Positions 6,172-9,024 of a DNA stretch of 9,024 bases are shown piece by piece. Source of the stretch: UBA9547 sp044349205. GTDB lineage: Bacteria > Bacteroidota > Bacteroidia > Cytophagales > UBA9547. The stretch spans positions 1 through 9,024 of the forward strand of contig JBIKRJ010000093.1 of the NCBI GenBank assembly GCA_044349205.1, given 5' to 3'. Numbering within the stretch: position 1 is the stretch's first letter; every line of letters starts with the position of its first letter. Under the pieces are notes generated by a model, which had not been told where the DNA came from, searched no databases, and was given only the letters and a program-made list of their open reading frames with translations. The position numbers and the translations under genes are program-made.

Positions 6172-7065
6172 ATGTTAAAACTAAATTCATTCGTATTCAG
6201 TACTTTATTATTGGCAGTACTCTTCACATCTTGCAAAAACGATGGTTGGCAAACCGCCGAAACTGGTTTGAAGTATCAGATTTTCAAGGATGAACCTGGC
6301 GAAAATGCAAAAGTGGGGGATGTGGTGCAATTGCATGTAAAATACGCCACTGCCGATGATTCTGTATTGTTCAATACCTTTACTTCTCCTACACCTGTAA
6401 CCATGGAAGTGCCTACTTCGCAGTTTAAGGGTTCGTTTGAAGAAGCAGTCTTGATGATGTCCACTGGCGATAGTGCACAATTTATGATTTCTGCCGATTC
6501 ACTTTTCCGTGGCGATTACAGTGCCACCAGACCTAGTTTCATCGATTCGGGTTCCTACCTTACTTTTACAGTAAAAGTTTTAAAAATTGAATCTAAGGCC
6601 GATTATACGGCCCGTTCTGAAAAGGAAAAAAAGGAACGAATATCCAAACAAGTGCTTATAGACGAAGAGCTTATCCAAAAGTACATAGCTGCAAAACAGC
6701 TTAAGCCAACTAAAACTGAAAAGGGTGTGTACATACACTTACTGAAAGCGGGTGCGGGTGTATTGCCTGTAGTAGGTGATTCATTAAAAGTACAGTACAC
6801 AGGTCGTACACTCGACGGAAAAGTCTTCGATTCTTCGCGCAAGGAAGATGGCGGTCAAGGCGAAACCTTTGATTTTGTGTTGGGTGTTACGCCAATCATA
6901 CAAGGTTGGCAGGAAGGCTTATCCAACTTGAAACAAGGTTCGCGCGCTATCCTCATTCTGCCTTCTGCTTTGGCATACGGTGAGCAAGCTACACCGCGTT
7001 TTGGCGCAAATTCGGTTTTGGTATTCGATGTAGAAATAGTTAAAGTTAAAAAACCCAAAAAATAA
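6172..7065 (+). CDS. Lipoprotein with two FKBP-type peptidyl-prolyl isomerase domains
   Basis: It probably acts in the cell envelope, speeding cis-trans isomerisation of Xaa-Pro bonds in exported proteins. Residues 1-20 are a lipoprotein signal peptide, with lipidation at Cys21 in LFTSC. The first FKBP-like domain (about 32-140) has the fold pattern but is degenerate: the position of the active-site tryptophan is Phe89 (KGSFEEAV), so it may be non-catalytic or a binding module. A Lys/Glu-rich helical linker (142-178) follows. The C-terminal FKBP domain (about 180-293) has all the usual pocket residues: Tyr209, Phe219-Asp220, Ile242-Ile243, Trp246, Tyr269 and Phe285. The stop codon overlaps the ATG of the next gene by one base (TAATG), showing coupling. 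It recalls the gliding-motility lipoprotein GldI, also an FKBP lipoprotein, but the two-domain build is longer than GldI and I do not assign that name. Confidence 0.93.
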   Translation: MLKLNSFVFSTLLLAVLFTSCKNDGWQTAETGLKYQIFKDEPGENAKVGDVVQLHVKYATADDSVLFNTFTSPTPVTMEVPTSQFKGSFEEAVLMMSTGDSAQFMISADSLFRGDYSATRPSFIDSGSYLTFTVKVLKIESKADYTARSEKEKKERISKQVLIDEELIQKYIAAKQLKPTKTEKGVYIHLLKAGAGVLPVVGDSLKVQYTGRTLDGKVFDSSRKEDGGQGETFDFVLGVTPIIQGWQEGLSNLKQGSRAILILPSALAYGEQATPRFGANSVLVFDVEIVKVKKPKK

Positions 7066-7802
7066 TGAAAAAAGCCCTTTTAACCCTTGCAAGCCTAATG
7101 GTAGGCACTTGTATTTTGGCTCAAAACAAAACCACAGCCAAGAAAGCCACAACCACCAAAACAACAGAAGCAGCCAAATTGAAGTTGCTATCAAAAAGAG
7201 ACAGTTTGAGTTATGCCATTGGGTATGCCATGGCTTCAAACTTAAAACAACAAAATATATTGGTGAATTATGCCCCTTTCAGCAAGGCTGTCAAAGATGT
7301 TTTTAATAGTCAGCCTTTGGTGTTGGAAGAATCTGTAATTCAAGGTGTTTTACAGCAGTTTCAACAAGAAATGCAGTCGAAAGCAAATGCTGAAAAGAGT
7401 AAAGAAGGAAGTGCAAACAAATTGGTTGGGGAGAAATTTTTGGAAGAAAACAAGAAAAATGCAGGAGTTGTGACCTTGCCAAGTGGCTTGCAGTATCAGA
7501 TATTGAAAGAAGGCACGGGAGCCAAACCTGGTCCAACCGACCAAGTGAAAACGCATTACCACGGTACACTAATCAGCGGTAAAGTTTTTGATAGCTCGGT
7601 TGAGCGTGGCGAACCTGTGACTTTTGGTGTAAATCAAGTGATTAAGGGATGGACAGAAGCATTGCAGTTGATGCCGGTAGGCTCAAAATGGAAGTTGTTT
7701 ATACCTTCTGAACTTGCCTATGGCGAATATGGACCACCAAGCATTGGCCCAAATCAGGCTTTGATATTTGAAGTAGAACTGATAAGCATAGAAGGCAAAT
7801 AA
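7065..7802 (+). CDS. Exported FkpA/Mip-like FKBP-type peptidyl-prolyl cis-trans isomerase
   Basis: This is a secreted proline isomerase and probable chaperone. Residues 1-20 form a Sec signal peptide (MKKALLTLASLMVGTCILAQ); Cys16 lacks a normal lipobox, so a soluble periplasmic form is likelier than a lipoprotein. A Thr/Lys-rich tail (21-38) precedes the FKBP_N dimerisation domain (about 42-130), whose pattern RDSLSYAIGYAMASNLKQQ and long helix are typical of FkpA and Mip. The catalytic FKBP domain (about 138-243) has the expected pocket residues Tyr165, Phe175-Asp176, Phe187, Val192-Ile193, Trp196, Tyr219 and Phe235. The length of 245 residues is normal. Its ATG overlaps the stop codon of the lipoprotein FKBP gene by one base, so the two isomerases are made together. 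A strong hairpin lies just after its stop codon. Confidence 0.95.
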   Translation: MKKALLTLASLMVGTCILAQNKTTAKKATTTKTTEAAKLKLLSKRDSLSYAIGYAMASNLKQQNILVNYAPFSKAVKDVFNSQPLVLEESVIQGVLQQFQQEMQSKANAEKSKEGSANKLVGEKFLEENKKNAGVVTLPSGLQYQILKEGTGAKPGPTDQVKTHYHGTLISGKVFDSSVERGEPVTFGVNQVIKGWTEALQLMPVGSKWKLFIPSELAYGEYGPPSIGPNQALIFEVELISIEGK

Positions 7803-7811
7803 TGGCTTTCT

Positions 7812-7851
7812 GTTGTTGCAAAGGTGTAAAATACATCTTTGCAACAATTTT
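7812..7851 (+). terminator. Long hairpin after the second FKBP gene; possible terminator with overlapping promoter motif
   Basis: Bases 7813-7827 pair with 7833-7847 over 15 positions, with one G-U pair and a 5-base loop (AAAAT); a further G-U pair at 7812/7848 is possible. Four T follow at 7848-7851. It starts 10 bases after the FKBP stop codon, the usual place for an intrinsic terminator, though the T tract is short. The right arm also contains CATCTTTG (7834-7841), one mismatch from the -7 consensus, with a TTG 18 bases upstream (7813-7815). Both a weak terminator and a promoter for the glycosyltransferase gene are possible. Confidence 0.5.
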
Positions 7852-7894
7852 GCGAATTGTTACCCGTACCAAATTTCACTCAAAACAACCAAAG

Positions 7895-9001
7895 GTGATT
7901 TTTTTAGGCCTATTTTCATTTTTCTGTATCTGTATCGCGGTGGTAATGTTCTACCACCTTTTTTTCCATGTGAGGTTGTTTGGCTTGGAAAACATAGCCA
8001 GCGAGCCTACATACAAGCCGCTAAGTATCATAATAGTAGCCAATAACGAGTTCGAAAATCTTGAATTGCTTGTGCCAGCACTTCTGTCTCAGGATTATCC
8101 CGAATATGAAGTCATTTTGGTAGATGATAGGTCGGAAGATGAAACGTATGAAAATTATTTAGCACTTTCAAAGACTGAACCCAATCTGAAGTTTATTCGA
8201 ATAGACCAAACTCCCGAAACCTCGAGTGCGAAAAAGTTTGCCCTCACTTTGGCCATAAAAGCAGCGAAATACGAGCATTTACTTTTCACCGATGCCGATT
8301 GCCTTCCAACCTCATCGAATTGGGTAAAACAAATGAGTGGCCGTTTTGTTCAAGGCAAAGAAATTGTGTTGGGAGTTTCGCCTTACGAGACAAAAAGAGG
8401 CTTTTTAAACAAAATCATTCAATTTGAAACAGGATTTACCGCCATGCAATACCTTAGTTTTTGTTTGGCTGGTGTTCCTTATATGGCGGTGGGCCGAAAT
8501 TGGGCTTTCTGCAAACATCTGTTTTTAGATTCCAAAGGCTATCATCCTTACAACAAGGTGATAGGTGGCGACGACGATTTGTTTTTTCAAAAAGTTGCCA
8601 CGAATAAAAATACGGCAGTTTGTATACAAAAATATTCTTTCATGCTTTCGAAGCCCAAGAGTACTTTTAGCGAATGGGTGTTGCAAAAGAAGAGGCATTA
8701 TGCGGTGGGCAAGTATTACAATTTTCGTACTAAGTTTTTGTTGGGGCTGTTTCATTTTGCCCTAGTATGCAGTTATGTGTTGGGTGTTGTTATGCTGTTT
8801 TCTGAAGAATACCGACTATATTCGTTGGCGTTGTTTGCGGCTAGGCTCCTTCTTTTTTGGATTTTTTCGGCCAAGTTGTTCGAAAAATTATCCTGCAAGG
8901 TGGATTGGTATCTTATACCTTGGATAGAGTGCTTGTTCAGTTTCATAACCGTAGTACTTGGAATTAGCGCGCTAAGGAGTAGAAAAGTTAAATGGAGGTA
9001 A
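7895..9001 (+). CDS. Membrane-bound family 2 glycosyltransferase
   Basis: It should transfer a sugar from a nucleotide sugar to an unknown acceptor on the cytoplasmic face of the inner membrane, for a polysaccharide or glycolipid. Numbering from the GTG at 7895 (368 residues): membrane helix 2-24, GT-A domain with SIIIVANNE (44-52), VLVDDRS (75-80), the DxD motif Asp133-Ala-Asp135, GGDDD (224-228) as catalytic-base region, QKKRH (264-268) in place of QxxRW, then three helices at about 281-302, 309-327 and 339-360. I prefer GTG 7895 over the ATG at 7802, which overlaps the FKBP stop by one base. The extra 31 residues are Cys-rich and strongly basic, which would hold the N terminus inside and push the enzyme domain outside, and their DNA holds the hairpin at 7812-7851. 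The frame is certain; the start is not. Confidence 0.88.
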   Translation: MIFLGLFSFFCICIAVVMFYHLFFHVRLFGLENIASEPTYKPLSIIIVANNEFENLELLVPALLSQDYPEYEVILVDDRSEDETYENYLALSKTEPNLKFIRIDQTPETSSAKKFALTLAIKAAKYEHLLFTDADCLPTSSNWVKQMSGRFVQGKEIVLGVSPYETKRGFLNKIIQFETGFTAMQYLSFCLAGVPYMAVGRNWAFCKHLFLDSKGYHPYNKVIGGDDDLFFQKVATNKNTAVCIQKYSFMLSKPKSTFSEWVLQKKRHYAVGKYYNFRTKFLLGLFHFALVCSYVLGVVMLFSEEYRLYSLALFAARLLLFWIFSAKLFEKLSCKVDWYLIPWIECLFSFITVVLGISALRSRKVKWR

Positions 9002-9024
9002 AAAAAGATTTTTCCGACAAAGCC
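8992..9024 (+). CDS. Start of a further gene, cut by the window edge (possible sigma-70 family factor)
   Basis: An ATG at 8992 opens a frame that reads MEVKKDFSDKA and stays open to the last base, overlapping the end of the glycosyltransferase gene by 10 bases. Only 11 residues are visible, so identity cannot be shown. From memory, Bacteroidota sigma-70 family (ECF-like) factors often begin with similar MEVxKxxSxxA residues next to such glycosyltransferase genes. That is recall and inference, not domain evidence. Confidence 0.45.
   Translation, partial: MEVKKDFSDKA

Noticed and set aside
1..9024. Evidence for a defence island, prophage or integrated element
   Set aside because: No integrase, transposase, tRNA attachment site, repeats or phage-like genes are visible, and the genes are core-type Bacteroidota functions in regular operon arrangement.

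Overview
The window looks like an ordinary chromosomal segment of a Bacteroidota bacterium. The evidence is AT-rich intergenic DNA, promoter motifs of the Bacteroidota TAnnTTTG type, a DUF2795 protein of the form typical of this phylum, a DUF6580 membrane protein, and paired secreted FKBP isomerases. I cannot assign a genus. There are nine complete genes plus the first codons of a tenth. I see no IS element, CRISPR array, tRNA or rRNA, and no intergenic stretch reaches 300 bases.

Region by region. (1) 2-412, minus: a small exported protein of unknown function. (2) 561-1550, plus: a class II Fic AMP-transferase with a C-terminal DNA-binding-like tail and no convincing ATG start. It converges on a minus-strand two-component operon, a Cache-like sensor histidine kinase (2209-3966) followed by a NarL/LuxR-type response regulator (1557-2201). 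The two convergent genes are 6 bp apart and share a long hairpin made of both 3' coding ends, apparently a bidirectional terminator. (3) 4146-4367, minus: a monocistronic DUF2795 gene with an unusually strong Shine-Dalgarno sequence and a textbook intrinsic terminator. (4) From 4540 onward, plus: a promoter at 4489-4518 precedes a DUF6580 membrane protein, an NrnA-like DHH phosphoesterase, a two-domain FKBP lipoprotein, an FkpA/Mip-like FKBP isomerase, a membrane glycosyltransferase, and the start of another gene, possibly a sigma-70 family factor.

How the genes may work together. The kinase and regulator form one signalling pair, but its target is not evident here. The two FKBP proteins, joined by a 1-nt stop/start overlap, form an envelope protein-folding pair. 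NrnA just upstream handles short RNAs or pAp and is probably co-transcribed with them. A hairpin just after the second FKBP gene suggests that the glycosyltransferase is partly or wholly a separate transcription unit and starts later than its longest reading frame.

I looked for a new biological system and do not see a convincing one. The points most worth checking are structural: the terminator built into two coding ends, the odd start of the Fic gene, the hairpin with overlapping promoter motif at the glycosyltransferase start, and the strong ribosome binding site of the DUF2795 gene.
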